Of a DNA stretch of 52,341 nucleotides, positions 19,294 to 28,924 are shown in pieces. Source of the stretch: Clostridiales bacterium (GTDB taxonomy: Bacteria; Bacillota; Clostridia; Lachnospirales; Lachnospiraceae); assembly GCA_029012085.1 (NCBI GenBank), contig JAQXLK010000298.1, positions 1 through 52,341 of the forward strand. Reading direction: 5' to 3'. Made by a program: the position numbers and the translations under genes. Numbering within the stretch: position 1 is the stretch's first letter; each line of letters starts with the position of its first letter. Under the pieces are notes generated by a model. The model ran no database searches. It was not told the DNA's origin and was given only the letters and a program-made list of their open reading frames with translations.

Positions 19294-19980
19294 GTGTTAT
19301 TTTTGTACCGAATTTTATTATTGCTGGAGGAAGGGGAAGAGTCCTGTCGTGTGAAGGATTATCTTCAGATTAGTGGTTGCGTGGTAAGAGAGGTTACCTT
19401 GAAGCCGGATTTAGTCTATGAGGAAGTGCTCAGAAAGACGGATTTGGTAATCTTATATTGCAATCAGGCGGAACGCTATTTTAAAGTATGTGAGAAGATA
19501 AGATATATCACCCAAATACCATTAATCGTGTTATCGAAGAATGATGATGAATGGGCAAAAATCAGGATGTTTCAGGCAGGAATTAATGATTATCTTGTGG
19601 AACCTGTTGCTCAGGGAGAGTTGATTGCACGTGTGAAGGGGAATATTGCATGTTATCGGAGACTGACCGGGAGATTTGGACATATCCGAATTCGGGAACT
19701 GGAAATTGAGATGTTAAATCGAAGGGTTCGGTTTCAGGGAAAAGAGCTTAGGATGACACCTCGGGAATATGATGTACTTTTATTTCTGGCGCAGAACAAG
19801 GAGGAGGTTTTGTCAAAGGAAGATATTTTTCATGCGATTTGGAATGTGGATGAAGGAGAAGGATATTATAACTGTGTGGCGGTATATGTAAAAAGATTGA
19901 GGAAATTGTTAGAGAAAAATCCGGAAGAGCCAAAATATATTGAAACAGTATGGGGGGTGGGGTATCGGTTTCGGGAATAA
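19294..19980 (+). CDS. OmpR/PhoB-like response regulator with degenerate receiver
   Basis: C-terminal winged helix LRMTPREYDVLLFLAQNKEEVLSKEDIFHAIWN...VAVYVKRLRKLLEKNPEEPKYIETVWGVGYRF; receiver lacks phospho-Asp (DLVILYCNQ). Confidence 0.85.
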   Translation: MLFLYRILLLLEEGEESCRVKDYLQISGCVVREVTLKPDLVYEEVLRKTDLVILYCNQAERYFKVCEKIRYITQIPLIVLSKNDDEWAKIRMFQAGINDYLVEPVAQGELIARVKGNIACYRRLTGRFGHIRIRELEIEMLNRRVRFQGKELRMTPREYDVLLFLAQNKEEVLSKEDIFHAIWNVDEGEGYYNCVAVYVKRLRKLLEKNPEEPKYIETVWGVGYRFRE

Positions 19981-20175
19981 AATCAATGCTTTTCATACGT
20001 TGACCTGGCGGACGCTCTGGCAGGATGTGAAAAGTAACGTAATCTATAGACATTTTAAACGAAACCAATTGCATCATTTGAGAAATAGTATTATAATAAA
20101 ATAATATGGTAAGTGAATATATGTTTTTGAGTGTTGTAGCAGTTGTTCCTGGTATTAGAGTAAGGAGTAGTGGAT

Positions 20176-20811
20176 ATGCGTAAGAAGTCACACATTTCAT
20201 TGGCAAGACACATTGTGAACGTTTCAGGTTGGCAGCATTTGGACAAGCATAAGGTAGCATTTTATGTTGGAAGTATTCTTCCAGATTGTAAGCCGTCATT
20301 TTTGACACAGAGACATGAGATTAATGGAACTTTAGATTTGGTGACAGACAGAATAGAGAAGTTGACGCAGGGATATCAGAGTATACAGCAGTTGTCTACT
20401 ATGTACTTTACCAGATTAGGAGAGGTTCTTCACTATATTGCAGATTATTTTACATTCCCTCATAACAAGGAATATGATGGGAATATGAAGGCGCATTGTG
20501 TGTATGAGGGACAATTGAAGCATCAGCTTCGGTCATATATCCGTCAGATTAGTGAGAAAGATATTTCGAAGTGGAAGAAGAGCATACAGCTAGAGAGTAT
20601 TCATGAACTCCATTCGGTGTCAGATATTTGTGAGTACATTAAGAGTGAGCATAAGCAGTATATTCGCCGGGGAAGGCATACGGTAGAAGAGGACTGCAAA
20701 TATATCGTTGGTATTTGTTCAAAGATTGCATTGGCTATCTTGTCTCTTTGTTTGCAGGGTATGCAAGTACAATATGAACAGAATAAAACAAAACTGCAGG
20801 TCAGCGTCTAA
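20176..20811 (+). CDS. Zinc-dependent phospholipase C-like protein
   Basis: HISLARHIV, YVGSILPDCKPSF, GEVLHYIADYFTFPHN; ORF track 20170..20811. Confidence 0.75.
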   Translation: MRKKSHISLARHIVNVSGWQHLDKHKVAFYVGSILPDCKPSFLTQRHEINGTLDLVTDRIEKLTQGYQSIQQLSTMYFTRLGEVLHYIADYFTFPHNKEYDGNMKAHCVYEGQLKHQLRSYIRQISEKDISKWKKSIQLESIHELHSVSDICEYIKSEHKQYIRRGRHTVEEDCKYIVGICSKIALAILSLCLQGMQVQYEQNKTKLQVSV

Positions 20812-20837
20812 GGACGGCTGACCTGCAACTTTGTTTT
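20794..20837 (+). terminator. Intrinsic terminator whose stem overlaps the 3' end of the upstream CDS
   Basis: CTGCAGGTCAGC-GTCTAAGGACG-GCTGACCTGCA then ACTTTGTTTTTG; the TAA lies in the loop. Confidence 0.8.
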
Positions 20838-20889
20838 TGTAGCAAATTTAAAAATCTGCTGAGCCTGTTTTTCGTTCCTATGTAATATA

Positions 20890-21744
20890 CTACTTTTTAT
20901 TTTTACCCATGGGCATATTTGTCATTCCTGGATTAACGGTCAGGGTTGCGTCATTTGCCCGTGGTCTGTTTTTTTCTACATCTAACGTAACTGTACTTGG
21001 AGAAATGGAAGCTTTCTTGTCTGTTTCTCGTGTTGCAGCTGTTTCCTTGTTTGCAATACTTTCAATCGGTTTCTTTTCCTCTTTTTTTGGTAGTGGATTA
21101 GAGGTCTTTATTTCTGGTGTAACAATCTGCTTGTTTACTACTTTTGGCTTTTCCTCTGTTTTTTTCATAGAAGGATTTGTAGAAGTAGTTTTCGACGGAA
21201 CAGTCGATGGATTTACAACAGGTTTGACGGTTCCGGCAGCTGTTTTAACAGGTGCCTTAACAGGTGGAATAGGCTTTGTTGTACCGGCTTTGTCTTCTGT
21301 ACCGGTTTTTTTCCTGCTATCGTTTGAGGTATCCTTCTGATTCAGAACCTTTGTCTTTTTAGAGAAAGAAGCATTATATTCTTTTGCCAGCTGATTCATA
21401 TTGCGAATAAGATAAAAGTCTGCCAGTAAAGGTCCAACTAAAATAAACTTTCCGAAAGTCCAAAGGAATAAAACGGTACCAGGACCTGGTTTTACCTTTA
21501 CACCCATTGTCTCGCCGGTTATCTGAAGCCGGTCTTCAAGATAAAAAAGCCATACCCAGCGGTAAATGCCAAGGGTAATAAGAGACAGGAACCATACAAG
21601 TATATAATTCTTGATTTTCTTTTCTTCCCGGTTCATTTCATTTAAGTCCTGTGTAAAACGGAACCAGAAATAAATATTGTAGATTCCTAAGGTTGGTATT
21701 GTAAGCAGAATCAGCTTCCATAGTTTGCGATTCTCGTTAATCAT
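20890..21744 (-). CDS. DUF4234-like membrane protein with Pro/Lys-rich C-terminal tail
   Basis: LWKLILLTIPTLGIYNIYFWFRFTQDLN...NYILVWFLSLITLGIYRWVWLFYLEDRL. Confidence 0.8.
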   Translation of the reverse strand: MINENRKLWKLILLTIPTLGIYNIYFWFRFTQDLNEMNREEKKIKNYILVWFLSLITLGIYRWVWLFYLEDRLQITGETMGVKVKPGPGTVLFLWTFGKFILVGPLLADFYLIRNMNQLAKEYNASFSKKTKVLNQKDTSNDSRKKTGTEDKAGTTKPIPPVKAPVKTAAGTVKPVVNPSTVPSKTTSTNPSMKKTEEKPKVVNKQIVTPEIKTSNPLPKKEEKKPIESIANKETAATRETDKKASISPSTVTLDVEKNRPRANDATLTVNPGMTNMPMGKNKK

Positions 21745-21746
21745 GG

Positions 21747-23198
21747 TTAGTTCCCCCTTTTATTAAGTAAATTCATTTTCAAATCGTAAAGTGGTTTGGA
21801 TAAATCCACATAAACTTCCTGCGGGTTCACAAGGCGTCTCGTCTCATCCCAGAGAAGAGATAGCTGAGTGTTGCAGTAATTGCGGATATCCATAGTCTTC
21901 GGCGATTCATATATACATTGTCCCTTTTTGAATATCGGAACAAGAATCTCATGTATCTCGTAGCTGCCACCGGTTAAAGTGGAACGCTTCCAAGTATCAA
22001 TTGGATGGAAAATCTCAAGGTCTTGGCTGGCATCATAGGTTTCCTCTGCTAACGCAATCAGATCTGCCTTCAGCTTTCCGGTTTCTTTGTCGATAATCCG
22101 ATACACGGTTTTATCTCCCGGATTGGTAATCTTTACCGGATTTTCAGAAATCTTAATCTTAGGTGTAAATGTTTCACTGCCTTCTTTTTTGATGGCAGCT
22201 AATTTGTAAACACCACCAAATGCAGGACAGTCTGCTGAGGTAATCAGATTTGTGCCGACACCCCAGGAGGTGATGGCCGCTCCCTGAGTCTTTAAGCTGT
22301 CAATTAAGTATTCGTCAAGGTCGGAAGAAGCAGAGATAATGGCATCGGTAAATCCGGCTGCATCTAACATCTTTCGGGCTTTTTTTGACAGGTAGGCAAG
22401 GTCGCCACTATCTAATCGTATGCCGTATTTTGTGGATGTAATACCATTTTCTCTCATTTCCTTAAATACACGGATGGCATTTGGAACGCCGGACTTTAAG
22501 GTGTCGTAGGTATCCACCAGCAGAATACAGGCATCCGGGTACATATCGGCGTAGGTTTTAAAAGCGGTATATTCATCCGGAAAACTCATAATCCAGCTGT
22601 GGGCGTGGGTTCCGAAAAGCGGAATATCAAAAAGCTGTCCACAGAGTACGTTGGAGGTACCGACACAGCCACCGATTACAGCTGCTCTTGCTCCAAGGGT
22701 TCCTGCATCCGGTCCCTGGGCGCGGCGCAGACCAAACTCCATTACACCGTCTCCCTTGGCAGCATAGCAAACCCGGGATGCCTTGGTGGCAATCAGACTT
22801 TGATGATTTAATATATTTAAAATTGCAGTTTCAACAAGCTGCGCCTCCATCACAGGAGCAACAACTTTAATCAGCGGTTCCTGTGGAAATACAACGCTTC
22901 CCTCTGGTATGGCATAGATGTCTCCGGTAAAATGAAAGCCAGCTAAGTATTCTAAAAATTCCTCAGAAAAAATACCAAGACCTCTTAGATAGTCAATATC
23001 ATCATAGGAAAAGGATAAATTCTTTACATAGTCAATGATTTGCATCAGTCCTGCAGTTATGGCGTAACCGCTGCCTGACGGATTCTTACGGTAGAATGCA
23101 TCGAAGATAACAGTATCATTGCTTTTCTCGTTGAAGTATCCCTGCATCATAGTGAGCTCGTACAGGTCTGTAAGTAATGTTAAATTCTGATATGCCAT
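21747..23198 (-). CDS. pncB: Nicotinate phosphoribosyltransferase
   Basis: LLTDLYELTMMQGYF, FGLRRAQGPDAG, GIRLDSGDLAYLSKKARKMLD. Confidence 0.95.
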   Translation of the reverse strand: MAYQNLTLLTDLYELTMMQGYFNEKSNDTVIFDAFYRKNPSGSGYAITAGLMQIIDYVKNLSFSYDDIDYLRGLGIFSEEFLEYLAGFHFTGDIYAIPEGSVVFPQEPLIKVVAPVMEAQLVETAILNILNHQSLIATKASRVCYAAKGDGVMEFGLRRAQGPDAGTLGARAAVIGGCVGTSNVLCGQLFDIPLFGTHAHSWIMSFPDEYTAFKTYADMYPDACILLVDTYDTLKSGVPNAIRVFKEMRENGITSTKYGIRLDSGDLAYLSKKARKMLDAAGFTDAIISASSDLDEYLIDSLKTQGAAITSWGVGTNLITSADCPAFGGVYKLAAIKKEGSETFTPKIKISENPVKITNPGDKTVYRIIDKETGKLKADLIALAEETYDASQDLEIFHPIDTWKRSTLTGGSYEIHEILVPIFKKGQCIYESPKTMDIRNYCNTQLSLLWDETRRLVNPQEVYVDLSKPLYDLKMNLLNKRGN

Positions 23199-23374
23199 GG
23201 AATTCCTCCTTATCGGCTATAAATTTAAACTGTATTAGAAATTATTATATCTTTTCATACAGAATAAATTCTATCATAATTAAAATAGATAGTAAACGTG
23301 GGATTTCTTAAAATTTTCTTAATGAGGAAGAAAATTTTGACACACTAAAGTAGTTTACAGTACCTGCGTTATTG

Positions 23375-23406
23375 TAACCTATTGCACTTTAGGGTGTAAT
23401 AGGTTA
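23375..23406. repeat. Near-perfect inverted repeat (13-bp arms, one G-U pair)
   Basis: TAACCTATTGCAC-TTTAGG-GTGTAATAGGTTA upstream of the accessory cassette. Confidence 0.8.
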
Positions 23407-23510
23407 TATTTGGCTGGAGTGGAGATTATGATGAAATGACAGATGAGAGAACGCAAAGAATAATACTTCCTTGGTCTCGTCAGAGAAAACGTTATTAAAG
23501 GAGAATGCAT

Positions 23511-24560
23511 ATGAAGTTAGATGATGTGCAGTGTGAAAATATTGAATTTCGCAAGAGAAAATTACAAGAGAAAACTGATGAAATTGAATGTATTATATCA
23601 GGAAGAGTGAATAGTATATTACCTTATATAACAACGCAGAAAGGGGAATACAGCGAATCCAAAACGTGGAAGTTCATTCATGAACTGACAGATGCACTAA
23701 ATGAATATGGAGTAAAATATAAGTTTTGGTATGACAATGCAGCTGATGAATATATGGATTGCATTCCGGAAAAAGCAAGGGAATATGTAGAATGTTATCT
23801 GTATTGTGTGATTCGGGTAATGGAGTCAGATTTGAGCTGGATGAAAGGCGAAGGTCTGATTTTGGAGATACCGGAAACAAATTTTCAACAGATTTTGGAT
23901 TTTGCAAAAGGGCTTCAAACTGGTAAAAGAAAATATGTTGTTTTATTTGATGAGTTATATTGCGATGGTTTGGGGATAATGGGATTATTTCCATATTGTA
24001 CTATTTTTTACAGGGAACTGACGGGTGAAGACATTACCGGTACAATTAGTGAGGATTTAAAGTCGATGATTGAGGAAAAATACGCAGATTCTCTTATGCG
24101 GGTGGTGGAAAAATTTGACGGGACAAAGGGAGAGGACCTGACAGAGGAAGAAGAAGACCGGATGTTTCAGGAAATGTGGGATAACCTGCCGGAAGAAGAA
24201 AAGAGAGAACAGGAGGAGTGGAGCAACCTATGGGATAGCCTGACCGAAGAAGAAAAAAGAGCAATGAAGGAGAGCAATTTTGATTTTTTGAAACAGCTCG
24301 AGGAAGAGCGTGAAATGTGGAAAAAGGGGTTTAAAGAACCGGAAACGTTTTGCAAATGTTACCTGCGATATCGTGAATTATATTTTAAAGACAAGACACA
24401 TGATTATGATCATTTTGCAGAATGGATAGAAGGAATGCTGGATATGTTTCTGGCAAAAAAAGGAATTTCCGGTTATGCGAATGAAGATGCTTTCATAACA
24501 GCTTTTACCTATCTTAGAAAAGCAACCCGGCAGATTACACGTGTGATAGAAGGGGAATAA
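23511..24560 (+). CDS. Hypothetical protein with internal acidic repeats (accessory cassette A, gene 1)
   Basis: ORF track 23505..24560; AAAGGAG SD; no family recognised. Confidence 0.75.
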   Translation: MKLDDVQCENIEFRKRKLQEKTDEIECIISGRVNSILPYITTQKGEYSESKTWKFIHELTDALNEYGVKYKFWYDNAADEYMDCIPEKAREYVECYLYCVIRVMESDLSWMKGEGLILEIPETNFQQILDFAKGLQTGKRKYVVLFDELYCDGLGIMGLFPYCTIFYRELTGEDITGTISEDLKSMIEEKYADSLMRVVEKFDGTKGEDLTEEEEDRMFQEMWDNLPEEEKREQEEWSNLWDSLTEEEKRAMKESNFDFLKQLEEEREMWKKGFKEPETFCKCYLRYRELYFKDKTHDYDHFAEWIEGMLDMFLAKKGISGYANEDAFITAFTYLRKATRQITRVIEGE

Positions 24561-24562
24561 AA

Positions 24563-26071
24563 ATGGGAAGTATCAGGGATGAATTTTACCGGGCAATAGG
24601 AAAAGACTATCATAGGAGGCAGAAAGAGTCTTTTCTTTATTCCTATATAAAGCAAGAAAAAGAAGGACATTTTCGATTACAATTAAAACGAAAATATGCC
24701 GGATTAAAGGACGGCTCAATAAGCAAGGGGGAATATGCAGCTTTTTTGGTGAAGGCTTTGCTTACTGACATAAAATTGCAAAAACAGTATGGCTGCTTAA
24801 CATCACTGGCACCATTTTTGAAGGCAATTTGCGGAGATCGAATGCAGGAAGCTGGAGGTAAGGTTAACATTGCGGCTTTGAAAGATACATTAAAGAAGGC
24901 AGAGCAGTTATTGCGCCAGGAAAAGTTTTTTGATATTGAGACAGAGTTACTGGATCATTTCACACAGGAACTTTTTGGGTGTTATGAATTTGGAACGGAG
25001 CGCAAAGATATTTACGTGCAGCTGACAGAACAGTATTTATCCTATGGGTCTGGAGAGTTGGATGGAAATCAATATCTGGAAAAACTGCTTCAGATATTGA
25101 TAAACAATAACCGGATTCACCTGAGTGAGGATTATAGAAAAAGGGTTCTTCAATATGGAATATATCTTTCTTCGGAGGATACCTTTAGGGGAGTGAAAAA
25201 AGAAAAAGATATTTTGAGAAAAATGCTACAGGTAATGAAAGAGAACCGGTTATCAGAAAAAATGGCGTTGGATTCCGGATTTACCTTAGGGTGGGAAGAA
25301 TTAACGGCAATTACGGAAGAAATACAGGATATGCTGTTGCGGCAGGATATAAATACATTTCTTTATGATGTCGGATTTACTTTGAAGGATAATATCCTGG
25401 TCTCATCACGGAAAAAAGATCGTTCTATGGAAATGTTAGATGCATATTGTGAGGAGAAAGGAATTCATCTTTTTGGACAAAATGGAATGGAGCTGACGTC
25501 ATTTGCAAAAAATGATGAGCAGGAATACATGAATGCATGTGATGCACTGCTTCAGCAATTAAATAAGGAACAGAGAGAAGATGTTTTTTTGCCGGTTATG
25601 GTAGACTCCGCTACCGGTGTGGGTATCTTTATTATTGGAAAACGCTATTATGCCAGTGACGTTGGAGTGCAAAATGATATGCAAAGCAGCTGTGGATATG
25701 GATTGATTCGTTTTGATGGGGTGGACTCCGAAACCGGTATGGTATTTTCACTGGATTTCGATACATACGATATTCCTAACATGCAGGAAGCAAAGCGATG
25801 GCTTAAAAAAAGTGCCAGAATAGATGCAATAGCGCAATATCAGGATTATAATTTGAATATGCCGGCAAAATGTCCACCATGTTTTCAGACTTATTTTTCA
25901 GAATCTGGTATATCTGAAGAGAAGGATTTGGAACAGAGCAAGGAAGAGACAAGGCAATTGCTTGAGAGAGAACGGCAGGAAGAGATGAGAAAGAAGCGCA
26001 GAAAATATGAATTAATGAAAAAAAGAAATATTGAAAAAAGCAAAGGACAGCATTTTTACGGTAATAAATAA
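24563..26071 (+). CDS. Hypothetical protein (cassette A, gene 2)
   Basis: Starts 2 bp after previous stop; no family recognised; highly charged C-terminus. Confidence 0.75.
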   Translation: MGSIRDEFYRAIGKDYHRRQKESFLYSYIKQEKEGHFRLQLKRKYAGLKDGSISKGEYAAFLVKALLTDIKLQKQYGCLTSLAPFLKAICGDRMQEAGGKVNIAALKDTLKKAEQLLRQEKFFDIETELLDHFTQELFGCYEFGTERKDIYVQLTEQYLSYGSGELDGNQYLEKLLQILINNNRIHLSEDYRKRVLQYGIYLSSEDTFRGVKKEKDILRKMLQVMKENRLSEKMALDSGFTLGWEELTAITEEIQDMLLRQDINTFLYDVGFTLKDNILVSSRKKDRSMEMLDAYCEEKGIHLFGQNGMELTSFAKNDEQEYMNACDALLQQLNKEQREDVFLPVMVDSATGVGIFIIGKRYYASDVGVQNDMQSSCGYGLIRFDGVDSETGMVFSLDFDTYDIPNMQEAKRWLKKSARIDAIAQYQDYNLNMPAKCPPCFQTYFSESGISEEKDLEQSKEETRQLLERERQEEMRKKRRKYELMKKRNIEKSKGQHFYGNK

Positions 26072-26095
26072 AAAAGAACAAGTTAGAATAGGGAA

Positions 26096-26140
26096 AGGCA
26101 TGCCTTAAAACATTATGTTTTAGGGTGTGTCTTTTTTTGA
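26096..26140 (+). terminator. Intrinsic terminator inside cassette A
   Basis: GGCATGCCTTAAAAC-ATTAT-GTTTTAGGGTGTGTC then TTTTTTT. Confidence 0.65.
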
Positions 26141-26235
26141 TTTCAGTGTTTGAGGAAAGTACTCGTAAAAATTACGGCGGGAATATCGTGCGATGTATAA
26201 TTGGAACATGTCAAATCGGAAGGAGAGATAATAGT

Positions 26236-26583
26236 ATGAAACCATTGCAAATGAAACTGAAGGAAAGAATAGAAAAGGTTGAGAATTACCATATCTGTGA
26301 CATGAAATATGCGGCCTGCCTCATTAATGATTTGGCGAATATGAAAATAATTCACTATATGGAAAAGCATCCGTCAGCGCTGCGGGAGTTAGCAGCTTGT
26401 TTGAGACTTTCTCCAAAGGAGCGGGATACGATAACCTATAAACAGGTAGCAAAGAGAATAGATTGGCTCTATAAGAATGGAAAGCATAAAAGAAATGCAT
26501 ATCAGGCCATGAGATGTTTAGCCATACCAATTGTAGCATTAATGTCAGAAAAGGGGGATAAGAATGATGGAAATAAAGCATAA
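26236..26583 (+). CDS. Hypothetical small protein (cassette A, gene 3)
   Basis: ATG 26236 after GGAGAGA SD, in frame in ORF 26125..26583. Confidence 0.65.
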   Translation: MKPLQMKLKERIEKVENYHICDMKYAACLINDLANMKIIHYMEKHPSALRELAACLRLSPKERDTITYKQVAKRIDWLYKNGKHKRNAYQAMRCLAIPIVALMSEKGDKNDGNKA

Positions 26584-26875
26584 GAGTTTTAAGGAACAAA
26601 TCAGTGAAGTGGCAAAGGAGGAACCGGATGTCCGTTTGAAAACAGTTTTAGTCATAAAAACGTGGCTAAAAGAATATTTTCAGGGATTTGCTGAATTAAC
26701 AGGAAATCAAGAATATATGCGCTTTTACGAAGAAGAGGTCCAGCCGCTGGTATATAGCGAAGATGATCTTTTTGGATTCGCAATTGCGGATGAGTGGGAC
26801 CGTGTAACCGACTGGACACAGGGTGAAACCTCATTAATGAAAAAAATTCTGATTGATCCATTTTGCAAATTATAA
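26564..26875 (+). CDS. Hypothetical small protein (cassette A, gene 4)
   Basis: Overlaps previous gene by 20 bp, suggesting translational coupling. Confidence 0.65.
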   Translation: MMEIKHKSFKEQISEVAKEEPDVRLKTVLVIKTWLKEYFQGFAELTGNQEYMRFYEEEVQPLVYSEDDLFGFAIADEWDRVTDWTQGETSLMKKILIDPFCKL

Positions 26876-26938
26876 GGCAGATGGATTGAGTTTCGCAATT
26901 ACCGATTACGATGATGAAAAGATAAGGAGATGAAAGCT

Positions 26939-27523
26939 ATGGGAATTATAATTCCAAGAATTATAAAAGAAACCAGTAAAGGAATACAAAACTATGAAAT
27001 TGTGGATGAAATGCTGCAATACCGTGAAATAGAGTGTGTTGGGGAAATCAATATGGAAACCGTATATTCTTTGATACAACAGCTGCGTTACCTGCAAAGA
27101 GTATCACCGGATAAGGAAATTACATTATTTATTAATAGTCCGGGAGGCGAGGTGTCTAGCGGGTTGGCATTGTATGATGTCATGCAGGCGGTAAAATGTC
27201 CGATTCGCACGGTTTGTGTGGGAATGGCAGCCAGCATGGGTGCTGTTTTGTTTGCAGCTGGGGACAAAAGAGAAATGCTTCCACATGCCAGAATTATGAT
27301 TCATGACCCGTTGATTTCGGGTGGACTGTCAGGAAGTGCACTGAGTATTCAAAGCAGAAGTTTGGACCTGATGAAAACCAGGGAAACAACAGCAACGATT
27401 TTGGCAAAGCATACAGGAAAAACGATTGAGGAGATCTACGAAAAAACAGCAACGGATACATATTTTGGGGCGGAAGAGGCCATTGCATTTGGATTGGCGG
27501 ACCGCATTATTACAGAAATATAA
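26939..27523 (+). CDS. ClpP-like serine protease (cassette A, gene 5)
   Basis: LFINSPGGEVSSGLALYDVMQ, GMAASMGAVLFAAG (Ser), MIHDPL (His), ATDTYFGAEEAIAFGLAD (Asp). Confidence 0.9.
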   Translation: MGIIIPRIIKETSKGIQNYEIVDEMLQYREIECVGEINMETVYSLIQQLRYLQRVSPDKEITLFINSPGGEVSSGLALYDVMQAVKCPIRTVCVGMAASMGAVLFAAGDKREMLPHARIMIHDPLISGGLSGSALSIQSRSLDLMKTRETTATILAKHTGKTIEEIYEKTATDTYFGAEEAIAFGLADRIITEI

Positions 27524-27541
27524 GAAAGAGAGGAAAAAATT

Positions 27542-28780
27542 ATGAGCAAGAATGAGAGAATTTTAGCAGAAGGAATTTATAGAAATAATGATACCTGGGA
27601 GACCGGCTTAAACAATAATGATTTGATTATCGGTGCAAGTGGAGCAGGAAAAACCCGTAATTATGTTAAGCCTAATTTACTGCAGTGCAATGAAAGTGTC
27701 ATTGTTGCAGATACGAAGGGCCAGCTCTGTAAAGAGGTCGGCCCGGTGCTGAAAAAGAACGGGTATGATGTGCAGGTTGTAGATTTCACGGATTTGGGCA
27801 GTGGGATTGGTTACAATCCTTTGGACTTTATTCGTTATAATCCGAAAACAAAGAGATTTATGGAACAGGATATTATGAAAATTGCAACCTGTCTTGTGAG
27901 TGACAAACATGAACGGGAAAAATTCTGGCCGTTTTCAGCAAGATTGTACATGGAAGTATTAATCGGTTATGTTTTGGAATTCCTTCCGAAAGAGGAACAT
28001 AATCTGAAATATGTGCTGGAGTTGTTTTCGTATATGGATCAAAATGAATTTGATGTATTGTTCCGGGAGGTGGAATATGCGTATCCTGACAGCTTTACGG
28101 CTAAGAAATATCAATTGATAAAAGGAAACCGGGCATCTGAAAAAACCCATAGCAGTATCAAGGCTTTTGTTTCGGAAGCATTGAATCCGTTTGCTTTTGC
28201 GGAAGCAGAAACCATGTTGACAAAGAAAAAGAGAGTGAGATTTTCCGATTTGGGGAGAAAGAAAACAGTGCTTTTTTTGAATATAAGCGATGTGGACCGT
28301 TCCATGGACGGTATCATAAATCTGTTTTATACCCAGGCACTGCAGACCCTTTGTGAAGAGGCAGATAAGCACACCAAAGATGGTCGGCTGCCGGTTCCGG
28401 TACGGATTATTCTGGATGATTTTGCGGCAAATGTCGAGATTCCGGATTTTGATAAGATCATATCTGTTATTCGTTCCAGAGAAATCTATGTAAGCGTTAT
28501 TTTACAGAGTGTATCGCAGCTGAATAGTATGTATGGTGCGGACCGTGCAATGACCATTATGAATAACTGTGATAACTGGCTCTATCTGGGCGGTCAGGAT
28601 GTAACCACATCCGAGTGTATCGCAGTAAAAGCAAATAAATTAGTTGACAGTATTTTAAACATGCCACTAGGAGAAGCTTATCTGTTTACGCGGGGAGAGC
28701 AGGCGAAAATGGTGCGTAAGTTTGATATTAAACGTCACGAGAAATATAGGGAATTGCAGGAGGCGATGGATGGAAGGTGA
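27542..28780 (+). CDS. TraG/VirD4/TraD-type ATPase without obvious TM segment (cassette A, gene 6)
   Basis: Walker A IIGASGAGKTRNYVKPNLLQ; VADTKGQL; KKTVLFLNISDVD; RIILDDFAANVEIPDFDKIISVIRSREIYVSVILQSVSQL. Confidence 0.85.
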   Translation: MSKNERILAEGIYRNNDTWETGLNNNDLIIGASGAGKTRNYVKPNLLQCNESVIVADTKGQLCKEVGPVLKKNGYDVQVVDFTDLGSGIGYNPLDFIRYNPKTKRFMEQDIMKIATCLVSDKHEREKFWPFSARLYMEVLIGYVLEFLPKEEHNLKYVLELFSYMDQNEFDVLFREVEYAYPDSFTAKKYQLIKGNRASEKTHSSIKAFVSEALNPFAFAEAETMLTKKKRVRFSDLGRKKTVLFLNISDVDRSMDGIINLFYTQALQTLCEEADKHTKDGRLPVPVRIILDDFAANVEIPDFDKIISVIRSREIYVSVILQSVSQLNSMYGADRAMTIMNNCDNWLYLGGQDVTTSECIAVKANKLVDSILNMPLGEAYLFTRGEQAKMVRKFDIKRHEKYRELQEAMDGR

Positions 28781-28882
28781 TACTGAAACCAGGACGGTAA
28801 ATTGTATTCTTAAGGATGATGCTGAAACTGGAAATGTAAACAGGTTCTTTGTTTTTTTGTGTAAATTGTACTTCGATAAGAA

Positions 28883-28919
28883 ATGCGCTATACAAACGAA
28901 AAAGATTTGTATAGCGCAT
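28883..28919. terminator. Bidirectional terminator between the convergent cassettes
   Basis: Perfect 14-bp inverted repeat ATGCGCTATACAAA-N9-TTTGTATAGCGCAT. Confidence 0.75.
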
Positions 28920-28924
28920 CTTTA

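Noticed and set aside
27542-28780. Calling cassette A an integrative conjugative element from the TraG-like ATPase
   Set aside because: No relaxase, VirB4/VirB6-like genes, integrase or attachment repeats seen in the window.
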